A stretch of DNA of 60,000 bases from Chrysomallon squamiferum (lineage: Eukaryota > Mollusca > Gastropoda > Neomphalida > Peltospiridae), in contig CM022671.1 in NCBI GenBank assembly GCA_012295275.1, forward strand, positions 13,621,178 to 13,681,177, written 5' to 3'. Of this stretch, positions 31,258 to 42,055 are shown one piece after another. The stretch's first letter is position 1. Each line of letters opens with the position of its first letter. The notes below the pieces were generated by a model that saw nothing but the letters and a program-made list of their open reading frames with translations, searched no databases and was not told the origin of the DNA. Position numbers and translations under genes: made by a program.

Positions 31258-33652
31258 ATGTTAACACCATACACAACCACGGCTTTTAAGACGGCTACAG
31301 TTGAATCCTCTTGTGGTGATCCGCCAACAGTTCTTAATGGACGGATATACAAACAGACAGCGACTAGCACGGAGTATGAATGTCTGGCTGGGTTTGCCAT
31401 GACCGGCAACAAGGTTATAACCTGTTCCACTGCAGGCAGCAACTCCTGGGACGGAGACACGCCAATCTGTGTGATCATAGATCAGACAACAAAAATATAC
31501 GTCAAAGGTAGGGGACATGCGTTAGAAATGTTGTCATTTTAATCAAAAAAGTGTCGAATCTCAATTTATCAATGTCACGTTCAGTCTGAAAAGTGCATAT
31601 CAAATGTTGTAAATATCTTAAATGTCCTTAATTTATGTTGCTGCGCTTTTCATCAAAATAAAAAATAAAATATAGTTTATAACATATATATTTCTCAAAT
31701 GAAAAGTTATTTATGTATTTAATGCAATGTAACAATGTATCTATGTATGTATGTATGTATGTATGTATGTATATACGTATGTCATGTAACTACACTGAGG
31801 CAAATGAGGCAAATGCCTCATACCGAAATTGACAATTTTTAAATTTTTATTTAACATATAAATGGCTAGAAACGAGGATTTTGCGACTCTCACGTCAGAG
31901 CTTCTGGGAGCCTTAGCCCCCGAACCCTCGCCAAATTTTTTAGCCCTTTCCTCTCGGCAATTAAGTATTTTTGCCCTTTTTCAAAGACTAAAATAAATTA
32001 ATTAAAAACCAAAAAAAATAAAAATAAAAAATTGAAAATGAAGAAAAAATACACGATGCGAAGACCACAATTGTGAAGAAGCAAAATGAAGGGGTTTGTT
32101 TTTTAAAAATGTTTTTGTTGTTACACCTCATTAACTAAAATAGATCTCCCGAAACAATAAATAAATTATTATTATTATTATTAGTGTTGATGTTGTTGTT
32201 GTATCTCTAGTTGGCCCTATAATGAAATGTTGTTCTGTAGATTCATGGTGGATGTACCTGATGGCTGGTTTACTTGGTGCATTGCTTCTTCTCTTTCTCG
32301 GATGGATCATTTGGTACAGATGCTGGTAAGTCCTTACAATTCTGCCTCGCTTTCTGTCTCTGTAATATATGTGTAGATTTATATACACGCACGTATACGC
32401 ACACACACATGCACATCAACACGTGTGTGTGTGCGTGTGCGTGCGAGTTGATAAACTGTTGTTACTTAAGAACTATTTTAATTTGTATAGTGTTATAAAA
32501 GCTAAATTCGTAAATGTTCTTAATTTATGTTGTTGCGCTTTGCATCAAAATAAAATTTACAGAATTGTTTAAAATATATTTTTCCCAAATGAAACGTTAT
32601 TTGTGTATATAATGTAATATAAGGTATGTATGTATGTATGTATGTATGTGCAAACGAAATCAGCTGAAATTTACTACTCTAGAATTGACGGTCAATTGAG
32701 AAATGAACAAGTTAATTTCATTTAGCTTTTGTATGATTTAGATTGCTGGATAAACGATATAACCTTTTATTATCTTCACATATCAACTGAATATGCCATT
32801 TTAGCCTTGATGCATAATAATTATTCATAATAACACTAACAAGAATAAGAATACTACCAGTGGTTATGGGTAGTGTGAACAAACTTTAAATACTGACCTA
32901 AACCAAACTAATCAGTTGTTCATTATTGTTGTGCTTGTTGTTTTTAACAGTTTGAACACAAGAAAGGTTGCCGTGCTAGCTGTAGGTCAAACCACTGCAC
33001 ATTCTCAGTGGAAGTGTTGCCGAAAATTACATGACAGAATTGGCGTTAACCAAAACCCATCAAATGGATATACCCGCTCTTCAGCAAACAGAGGATATTA
33101 CCGTCATACAACAGGACTGATCGATGTGGAAGGGAGCATCTTTTTTGTGCCTGTCCAACCCGTTGTTCCGGTTAGCATTTGTTAAATCATTTGCGGTATT
33201 TATTGATTGATTGGTTGACCTTTTGCTTTTTTGTTTAATTATTTTGAAATTTTAAAATATAACAAGATATCAGAATGTTAGGATATTTTCCTCCACCGTT
33301 CTTTTTATCTTGTATGTTTTCTGTCGTAGACCTGAGTATCGCTATGTCTTTAAATTTCAATCTTTAGTCATTTGTTTCTTTTTTCAAATTCTGTTTTTTT
33401 TTTTTTTTTTTTTTTCTTCCCGCTCCCTATTTTCATTTAATCTGTTAAAAATCTCTCTTGAAGACGAAGGAAGAAAATGATCACGTGACAAGACAAGTTA
33501 CAGATCGAAACACTTCCAGGAAAGATGACATCGGTACCGAGCTTGCTGTAGACAATGTTCTAGACAGCACGAGATCAAAAAAAGCGAAGGATTTGAAAAT
33601 ATGGCTGCCTCATAAGAATCCACTGAGAAATATAAACACGAGTACTAAATAA
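31258..33652 (+). CDS. Sushi/CCP single-pass membrane protein, paralogue 1
   Basis: Predicted cell-surface protein. Exons: 31258 (earliest in-frame ATG)-31507, 32241-32325, 32951-33170 and 33464-33652; phases agree, 744 nt, 247 aa. Exon 1 codes for one complete sushi (complement control) domain: four cysteines with the family spacing, TEYECLAGF in the middle and SWDGDTPIC at the end. Exon 2 is a transmembrane helix (SWWMYLMAGLLGALLLLFLG) ending WYRC. Exons 3-4 form a roughly 150-residue basic cytoplasmic tail ending WLPHKNPLRNINTSTK. Exon order, phases and the C-terminus match the gene at 40.3-45.6 kb. No cleavable signal peptide is visible; the true 5' end may lie in an upstream exon spliced at 31291 or 31301. 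Sushi domains bind proteins in complement, adhesion and lectin-like systems; the partner here is unknown. Confidence 0.8.
31575..31790 (+). repeat. Short interspersed repeat ending in (TATG)n, copy 1
   Basis: In the first intron of sushi paralogue 1. Shares CTTAATTTATGTTG, a GCGCTTT/CATCAAAATAAAA block and CAAATGAAA-GTTAT with 32490-32650, in the same orientation. Both copies end in TATG tetranucleotides. It resembles a small non-autonomous element with a microsatellite tail. Confidence 0.75.
31791..31990. other. GC-richer unclassified patch, possible transposon remnant
   Basis: The stretch around 31880-31975 (CACGTCAGAGCTTCTGGGAG and following C runs) is clearly less AT-rich than the surrounding intron and has no open frame. 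It may be a fragment of a DNA transposon. This is a composition-based impression only. Confidence 0.25.
32490..32650 (+). repeat. Short interspersed repeat ending in (TATG)n, copy 2
   Basis: Second direct copy, in the next intron of the same gene, about 0.9 kb from copy 1. The similarity is obvious but imperfect. Confidence 0.75.
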
Positions 33653-34028
33653 ACAAACAAATTTTCTTAGAATAAGAAAAAAGTATATTGTATATTAATT
33701 TATTTTGTATTTTTATTAACTTTCAAAATTGCTTATACACTTACGTTTATTACAGCTTTATTTAAAGAACTGTTCATATATACGCGATTGCATAAAATGT
33801 TGGATGTCTGAGTTGACGTATCGGAACAATTGTGGTGCACGGAAGCTTCTAGCATTTTCTTTGTGGCGACATGTTGACTTTGAAAAAAGTTTTAAAATAG
33901 AGATGCGAAAACTGCATTATGTATTTTATTTATTATTGTTTTCTTTTGTTGGGACATTTTTTATTTATTTACTAATTTTTTTTCTTCTTTTTTATATTTT
34001 TTTATGATGTACATACAACAAAGTAAAA

Positions 34029-34060
<32 letters not shown>

Positions 34061-36804
34061 AATAATAATAATAATTAACAAGAAGTTAAATATATAACGC
34101 CCATCGGAACACATACATACACAAATGATGTACAGAGATATATATATATATATATATATCTTTTTCTCTTTTTTTCTTGTTATGGTATTTCTTGCTTTTA
34201 TGTTAATTTATAAATAAATGCACTACATTATTTGTATATTATATGTCTGAATATTAAACATTTTACGGTAAATGTTTAATTACAGTAATTCCAAGCATTA
34301 AATGTGATTCATGTTCAAATATCACTGTAAATGTGTAAATTCAGATAAATACAAAATAGTGTATACAATATTTCAGTATTAAGTGTTATAATATCAGTTA
34401 AAATATAACAAATCTGATAAGATAGTGGCGGAAATGCGTTAAAAATCGAACTGCTTAATATATATATATATATTAAAATGAGACCAAATGATAAAACGTT
34501 ATTTATCTATATTTAACGTATGCTAAATCTATCAAAATGTTAGGCCTGACTAACTTTGTTTTCTCTCACACATGGTTCGTTTTGTTAGCGACTGTTTAAT
34601 ACGTATCTGCATGTCTACTGTGCAGCCGGACAACCAGTGGTATAAAATAATGTTAAACGACAAAGCCTTTCATGGTAGAGACTGCATGACATAAATATTT
34701 GTTTCACTATTAGTACAGCCAGATAACTGTTTATTTATATAAAGGCTAAAATGCTATTAGAACAAACAATCTTAAATTATCTTCTTGTTCTTTCTGGTGG
34801 CGACGGCAAGATATAAACATTTGTTCGACTTTTAGTATATGGACGGCATTATTTCTGACATAAACACAGCCCTTAAATGAAACTGACAAGAAACTGGCTA
34901 TGGTTTTTTTCTGACGATATTGGCTTACGATGTTACCTATGTTAGAAGCAAACAAAATATATAAATATTGTCTTTGCTTGTACCACATGTACAGATTGTC
35001 TTGTCAGATTTAATATTAAAAATAAACATTTTTTTTCCTTGAAATTTTATATCTTTGTCAAAAAAGTTATTAACTTTGTTCGGGTAAGTTTTCAGTTATT
35101 TTCTTAAATAAAATATATTTTATATGATAATACGTATATATGTCTGTATTTAATATAATATTTGAATAATTTAACTTTAAAAAGAAATGTGCTTCTCTAC
35201 TGGCCTTCAGTCACTTATCGTGACTGTTTTATAAAATATAATTACTTTTTTTTTTTTTTTTTAAACATATTATTAATACGTCATCAATTATTTAAATCAT
35301 CGTTCATTTAATGGAGACATTGTAGCTTAGGTAAATATCCCAGCAAACTGCTTTACGACAGAGATGTTATATAACTGGCGGAGAGAGATCTCTTGGGGCG
35401 TCAGTTATAGCTCTAGATTCTGCACTAATTCTTAAATGTCATTCGGTCAGTACTACATTAAAATAAATAGAACAGAACATAATACCTGCTGGTCATTTGT
35501 TTACAACATCCAGTTACCCGTGTGATATTCCTCCTGTAAAAACCAATTGAGTACTGGTGTGATACAGGTTTTATGATGAAGTGAAAACTATTACAAATTG
35601 TATGTGATACGAATACGAAACATTGGCACACATCTGGTATTTCGTGTGTTCCCATAAATACCAGACAAAGGATGAATAATAATGAGGTAACTGTTGCTTT
35701 TGTTTCTTTTTGAGAATATTTTTTTTTTTCTTCTCTTTTTAATTTTTTTTCTTTTCATTATTATTATTATTATTATTATTACTATTATTATTATTATTAT
35801 TCATTTATCAATATATCATCATCATCATCATCATCATTAAACATACTGAATAACTTAAATACATCGGAATCAGTAGTAAATGCAGTTACTAAGGTAATAT
35901 CATTAATGAATTTGGATACTTACAATACTTTGCTATTGCATTGGTCGTTTTACAATATTCTTTAATCAAAGTATAAAACACATTCCCTCTTTTTAAAAAA
36001 AGCTGATGTCAACAAGCTTTTTAAACACTTGCATTTTCATTATAATTCTTATTATCATCATCATCATCATCATCATCATTATCACAATCTTCATTATTAT
36101 TATTATTATTAATATTATTACTTTCAGATAGATAAGAATATATGTGATAAATATTTTAATTCCAGTCCGGCTTGCTAGTCTTCCCTGTGGTCTGAAGAAG
36201 AAACGAAATTCAGAAATGTTAGTATACAGAGTTGATGTGCTGAATATGTAACAGTTTGTGCGCGTTCGTGTGTTTATTTTGTTTTGTGAAAACAAAAGTA
36301 AATATAAACCAACATAAAACAAGACAGTAATAAACTCTTTTAATCCATAACAATCACAGAATAAATAATAAATATAATATAATAATATCTACAGCGAAAT
36401 TGATTTTTATATATATATAAAAAAAAAAACTTTAGTAGAAAATGAAAATAAAGAGAGAAATAAAAATGTGTGTGATGTGAGAAAATAAAGTAGGAAAACG
36501 AAAACATCTCCTCTCCCAAAAATAAAAGTAAATAAATAAAGAAACAAACAAACAAACAAAGAATAATATATAACAGGTAGAGTTTACGCTTCTGCTAGAT
36601 TATAATTATTTATATGGTGTAGCACAAACGTGGTGTTTGTTTAGGCGATATTTATATGCTAATATTCAAAGGTTGTAGTAAGGCTTATCAAGTCTGTATG
36701 TAATAATTGTTATCATGGATATACCTACATTCATTAGACATTAAAGTGTTTCATCATGAGTTAAATATTACTTGTTCACTTTTCTTTTTCTTCCTTTCTT
36801 TCTT

Positions 36805-36805
<1 letters not shown>

Positions 36806-36839
<34 letters not shown>

Positions 36840-36841
36840 TG

Positions 36842-36899
<58 letters not shown>
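36806..36899. repeat. (ATT)n microsatellite
   Basis: Long ATT array with one GTTT interruption. The ORFs read through it are artefacts of the repeat. Confidence 0.95.
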
Positions 36900-36901
<2 letters not shown>

Positions 36902-38590
36902 TTTTTCAAACCTTAGCAAATACTAAAAACATGCCAATAAGAAGAAATGAAATAAAAAAGGTTGTTTCAGTTCTTGAAAACAGTGTCAACTCTCAGAACA
37001 TTTATTAAAGTTACCTATTCTAATGTTGAGGTTTTTTTTCTCGTTCATTATTTTTTATTTGTTTCTTTTTCTTTGTAATAGACTTTGTCTGTGAGTATGT
37101 CGTAGCTAAGCACTGTAACCATAAATAATCATTAATACAGCAATAACCTTTTTTATTTGTCAAATATTCTCTTCATATTTATTTTATTATTACTATTATT
37201 TGCTCATTTTTTATTATTTCTTTATCGTTTCTGTGTGTTTCTTTATTATCATTAAAAAAAAAAAAAAGTCGATTAAAAACAGTGCTAAAATTTCGTTAAT
37301 TTTGGTGTTAAAAAGTCTACAGCTTATGAAAAGTGGTAACATATATTTCAGCCTGTCAACGCTGTTAGTATCGAGTCAAACAATGGCGGTTCCCGGGTAA
37401 TGATTGTATTTCATTAGAAAATTAAACAAACTGATGTTGACTTCAATCATGATTGTATTTTTTATATTTATGTTTTATTATTTTATATTTTTTTTTATTG
37501 GTTTGGGTTTTTTAATTTAATTTTTTTTTTATATTATTTTGTTGTTGTGTTTATTTGTTTCGGATTTTTTAATTATTACAACCAAAATAATTTGGTTAAA
37601 AAAAAGAAAATATAATAAAAAGTGAACAAAAATGAAAACAAAAAAGTAATAACAACAATAAAAGAAAGTCGTAAAAAATATATAATAATAATCACCATGT
37701 ACCAGGCACCCTTTCCATAAGATAAATATGCACTGCACTTAAAGCTCACGAACATTCGATGACAAAGCACAAACGAATTATTGTTTGATCGAATCTTATC
37801 AGATAACTAAACTGTTCTTTTCAAACACAGACTTACCTTTTTAAATATTTCATATAGATGAAAATGGAGAAGAAGAAAAGAAAAAAGATAAAGAAAGCAA
37901 GAATAATAAATAAAAAATACCGCTTGAAGATAAGTATGTATGTTTGGAGTTGGGGAAAACAGCAATTGGCTTGCCGTTGTACTCATGCACATAACGTCAT
38001 GTGTACTGATTTTCCGATTTTCGAGTGACCATTAAGAGGTTTCAAGAGAGATATTTTATTTTAAATTCCTCCGTACCTCTTAATATTGAATTTAAAAGGA
38101 ATATATATATATACACACACATATATTTATCACTTTTTTGTTTGTTTAACGACAGCCTAGTTCAGCCAAAAAAAAATGTGGCTTTTAGTTATCATTCAAA
38201 GGTAAATAAAACAACTATTTAAAGGTCCGTATAAATAATAGATATTTTCAAAGTTTTTAATGAAATGGATGATATTATCACAGACACTTTTAATATTTCT
38301 TACAAAATCCAGTAAGTTTAAAAATCTGAACGACTCCATCACATCCATATTCTTTTCTGCCGCTGCGTATTTTGAGTATTTCCTAAGGTTTTAAATAATG
38401 ATAATAATAATAATAATAATAATAAAAATAATAATTTGAATTTTACAGCATTTTATTCATTTTCCCCATCATACGTTCAATTGCCGATAATTTTACAATA
38501 TCAGTTAGAATAATACCAGTTGGACTGTTCTCTCTTGAAAATCTTTTACAAATTGTTTCACTCCCCTCCCAAAAAACAAACAAACAAAAA

Positions 38591-38686
38591 AATAAATAAA
38601 AACGAATAAAAATAAAAATAAAAATAAAAATAATAATAATAATAAAATAAAATAAAATAAAATAAAATAAAATAAAATAAAATAAT
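38591..38686. repeat. (AAATA)n-type microsatellite
   Basis: AAATA/AATAAA pentamer-hexamer array with internal AAT units; open on the minus strand only because of its composition. Confidence 0.9.
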
Positions 38687-39892
38687 GATAATGTGGATAA
38701 CAATACCAAAAAGACATTACGATATTTTTCATTTATATAATTGGAAGGTAGATACTCGAATATATATATATATATACATATCAAGAAGGATAATTTTAAA
38801 CTTTCCTAACGCTTGGGTGCTAGATAAATAAAAGAACACACGTCACTAATCCATGAACTATCAATACCTTTATTTAGATACCCATTTTCAAATCATTTGT
38901 AACACAAAACCACCCCGGTTGAATCAACAATCCTTTTTGGTGTTTATTTTTTTTTTACTTTTTTTTTACCTTTTTTATTTTTTATTTATTTTATTATTAT
39001 TTTTTTTATTTATTATTATTTTATTTTTTTTCCAGTAAATGTGTTGACACGCCATTATAAATCAGAGAATTGACTGAGACGGATACCTGATCGACGACGA
39101 CCTCACTGCTTCACAGTCGAGAACAGTTCTAAAAAGTGACCAGTCTGGCAAAGTAAATATTGCGGGAGTTGAAAAGGTGGATTACAGTTTTGTGTATGTT
39201 AATGTGTAAAAGGTTGGTTACGTGTAATCAAAGAAAAGAAGACATTCAGGTAAATGTGATTAATAAATACAGTAGAATATATTAATGTACTTTTTAAATT
39301 ATTTTATTTATTTTAAAATACTGAAAAAAAAAATAGTTATTTATTCATTCATTCATTCATTCATTCATTTATTTTGCTATTTGTTTTTATACCTTTCTTT
39401 CTTTATTATTATTTATTATTTAACTTTGTTTATGTAATATTATATATATATATATATATTCATTCTTTTTAAAACTCAACATTAAAATATACTGAAAAAT
39501 TTAAAATAAAATATTAATATTATTATTTATTATTTATTTAGAATATTTATATTTATTTCTATGCATAAGCTGACAGCAAGGAGAAATGATTAAATATTAG
39601 GTCATGTTGACGGACGTTTTGAAATTATTTAATATTTTATTTATTTATTTATTTATTTATTTATATTTTTGGGGGGGAGGTGTTGTTGTTTTCTTTGATA
39701 CTGTATCTTCTGTTTCTGATTCATTAATTTCAAATTCATCATTTTCAGACAGCACGTATCTTCAAATAATTATATTTCTATATCATTAAGCTATCATCTA
39801 GTTGCCTGTTTGTGTTACGCGTTGTTTCTAAATAGTATTTCAAACAAGATTCATTTGCATGGAACTTTATGTAAAAGCTAAAATTTTAATTT

Positions 39893-40290
39893 GATGTATC
39901 TTGTTTATGAATATAGGTTAATACACATACTGGTGTTCGATGTATCTTGCTTACGAGTATAGGTTGATGATATACGTATTGCTAGCTGATATATTTTATT
40001 TATACGTATTGCTATTTGATATATTTTGTTTAAGAGTCTAGGTTAATGTGCGTATTCTGGTCTGATGTATCTCGCTTACGAGTATAGGTTAATATAGGTA
40101 TTGGTGTTTGATGTATTGTGATTCTAGGTTAATATACGTATTGGGATTTGATGTATTTCGTTTAACAGTATATAGGTTACTGTAATGTATTAAAGTTTGA
40201 TATATCTTGTTTATTTGTCTACGTCAATATACGTGTTGTTGTTTGGTATATTTTGTTTATAAATATATGTTTATATATATGCATTGTGTT
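39893..40290 (+). repeat. Diverged minisatellite, about nine units of 30-49 bp
   Basis: Units begin GATGTATCTTG or GATATATTTTG and continue with a TTTA/GAGTATAGGTTAATA block and ACGTATTGGTGTTT. Unit starts near 39893, 39939, 39988, 40018, 40063, 40110, 40150, 40199 and 40246. The array ends about 40 bp before the sushi exon of paralogue 2, so it occupies the end of the preceding intron or promoter. Confidence 0.85.
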
Positions 40291-40326
40291 TTATTATAGA
40301 TATAAATTTTACGAGGACGATTTCAG

Positions 40327-42020
40327 ATGTCAACTGCATCAACCATGACAACTCTGACTTGTGCATTTCCCCCTGGAGTCCTGAATGCACACTGGACGCT
40401 GATTGGTCAGACTTTGCAGTACCAGTGTGCAAATGGCTTCTGGATGACTGGTGGCTCTGCTTCACGGACGTGTCAGGCAAACCAGTGGTCAGGGAAACCT
40501 CCAGTGTGTACTCTTATCAACAATAAACCTGTCATCCACAACAGTCTGTTTGGAAATTCAAATGGTTCGTATATTATTAATTCTGTTAAATCCTTGCTGT
40601 GTTCTCTAATCTTTTACCTTATGAGTTATACCAAAATATAAGCACTTGAATTTAAGACGCTTTTGTGACGCTACGAATCACTGGTCGAATGAAATTCTCT
40701 ATTCTTCCAACAAAACATAACTTGAAAATATTCTGAATGTATTTAGAGTATTATTTTCTGTTTCAGTTCTGTGGTGGCTGCCTATTCTTTTCGCAACCTT
40801 TTTTGGCGTAATTTTCCTATCATGTTTGCTGATACTTTGTTTGTACTACTGCTGTGGGTAAGTATGCTGGTAATTACCGTAAGTTTCGAGATAAAAACAC
40901 ACACACACAGATGCATAGATTATAGTTTTATCGCCAAATTAAAACAAAAGAATACCTTTAGTTTTACTTTTTTTTTTTCTAACTGTGAATAAAACAAAAT
41001 CTATCATTTATTTTTTCCTGTTATCGTATCAGATTATAATTATATATGATTATATCATATTTTATATCTGCTGTATAACTGACATAAACTAACCTTATTA
41101 ACAAGTCTTTTATTTAAGATGGTGATAAAAATTCTAATAAATTCATTTTTAAAGAATGTGTTACTAATTCATAATAGCCACCTTTGGAGTGTAAAACCTT
41201 TAGTTATAGTTCATTTTGTTCTGACTTTGGATTTTGTTATTGCTGCTATATAAACCTTTGATCTTTTTAAATCAGATGATCATTTTTGTCTAAAAACAGG
41301 TGGGGGGTTTTGGGGGTGGTTTTAGAAATTTTGTTCACAATTTACGAAATTTGATGTGAAGGTTCGTCACAAGTTATTTTTAATATCAGTTTATTATTAA
41401 TATTTTATTTTTATTTTTATGAAACGTTTTTATGCATGCGTAACAGTTTGTTAAAAGGGATTCGAGTATATTTATTTTTCACGGGATTTTCACTTGTAAC
41501 TGTAAATATTAAAAAAGAAAAAATGTTATATATATATGCCAATATTATTAGCCAATGTAATTTCATCCTTAAAATAATTAATTTTTATTATTATCTTTTA
41601 TGAACGGAATTACATTGGCTAAAAAAATGTGTAATTATTAAAATATATTTCAGTTTTTCTGTTCCATTATATAAATGCTGTCGATGTCCAAGCTTTTCGT
41701 CAAAACATCGTCGCCGAGACAGCTATGATAACACTGTTCCTGCAGAGGTGTATGTTGTATCGCAAAGTGGTAGAGCCACTAAGCTGGTAATTCGATTCTG
41801 ATTAAGTGGTAGAGAGAAAAGTGGTTTTATAACACGTCATTTTATTTACTCAGGTTTTAGTCACAGACTTTGCTATAAATTATTTAAAATATGTTCAGAA
41901 TTCGTAATCTGATAGCCACTTTAGATTCAAATTTAAACTATTAAAGAACAATACGTATTTTTGTGGGTATATTTTTAAACTTAGTGTATGTATATAGAAA
42001 TGCCTGCAGGCTTGCATGCA

Positions 42021-42055
<35 letters not shown>

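Larger units (their letters stand above)
33653..39892. other. Spacer between the sushi paralogues
   Basis: Gene-free as far as I can see and very rich in simple repeats: GATGAT/AAT at 34029-34076, AT at 34139-34160, ATT/ATC at 35757-35837, ATC/ATT at 36054-36120, a 90-bp ATT array at 36806-36899, AAATA-type at 38591-38686, CATT at 39340-39370. Higher-complexity pieces at 33755-33890, 34570-34990, 35300-35680 and 39035-39180 have splice-like edges or ORFs but no recognisable product. The last could be a 5' UTR exon for the second sushi gene. Confidence 0.4.

Noticed and set aside
33755-33890. Exon-like segment after sushi paralogue 1 with acceptor TTTATTACAG
   Set aside because: It lies after the conserved C-terminal stop, has no recognisable product and only a weak donor.
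34570-34990. Minus-strand ORF with mixed composition
   Set aside because: It includes two loosely similar ACATAAATATTTGTTTC-type segments, suggesting an old repeat; no motif or splice model supports a gene.
35757-36899. ORFs rich in Ile, Tyr, Leu or Phe runs (also at 1809, 28071, 38443, 51539, 51959, 52002)
   Set aside because: They are translations of microsatellites and A/T runs, not genes.
39893-40290. Regularly spaced repeats resembling a CRISPR array
   Set aside because: Units are diverged along their whole length without unique spacers and lie in an animal genome; this is a minisatellite.
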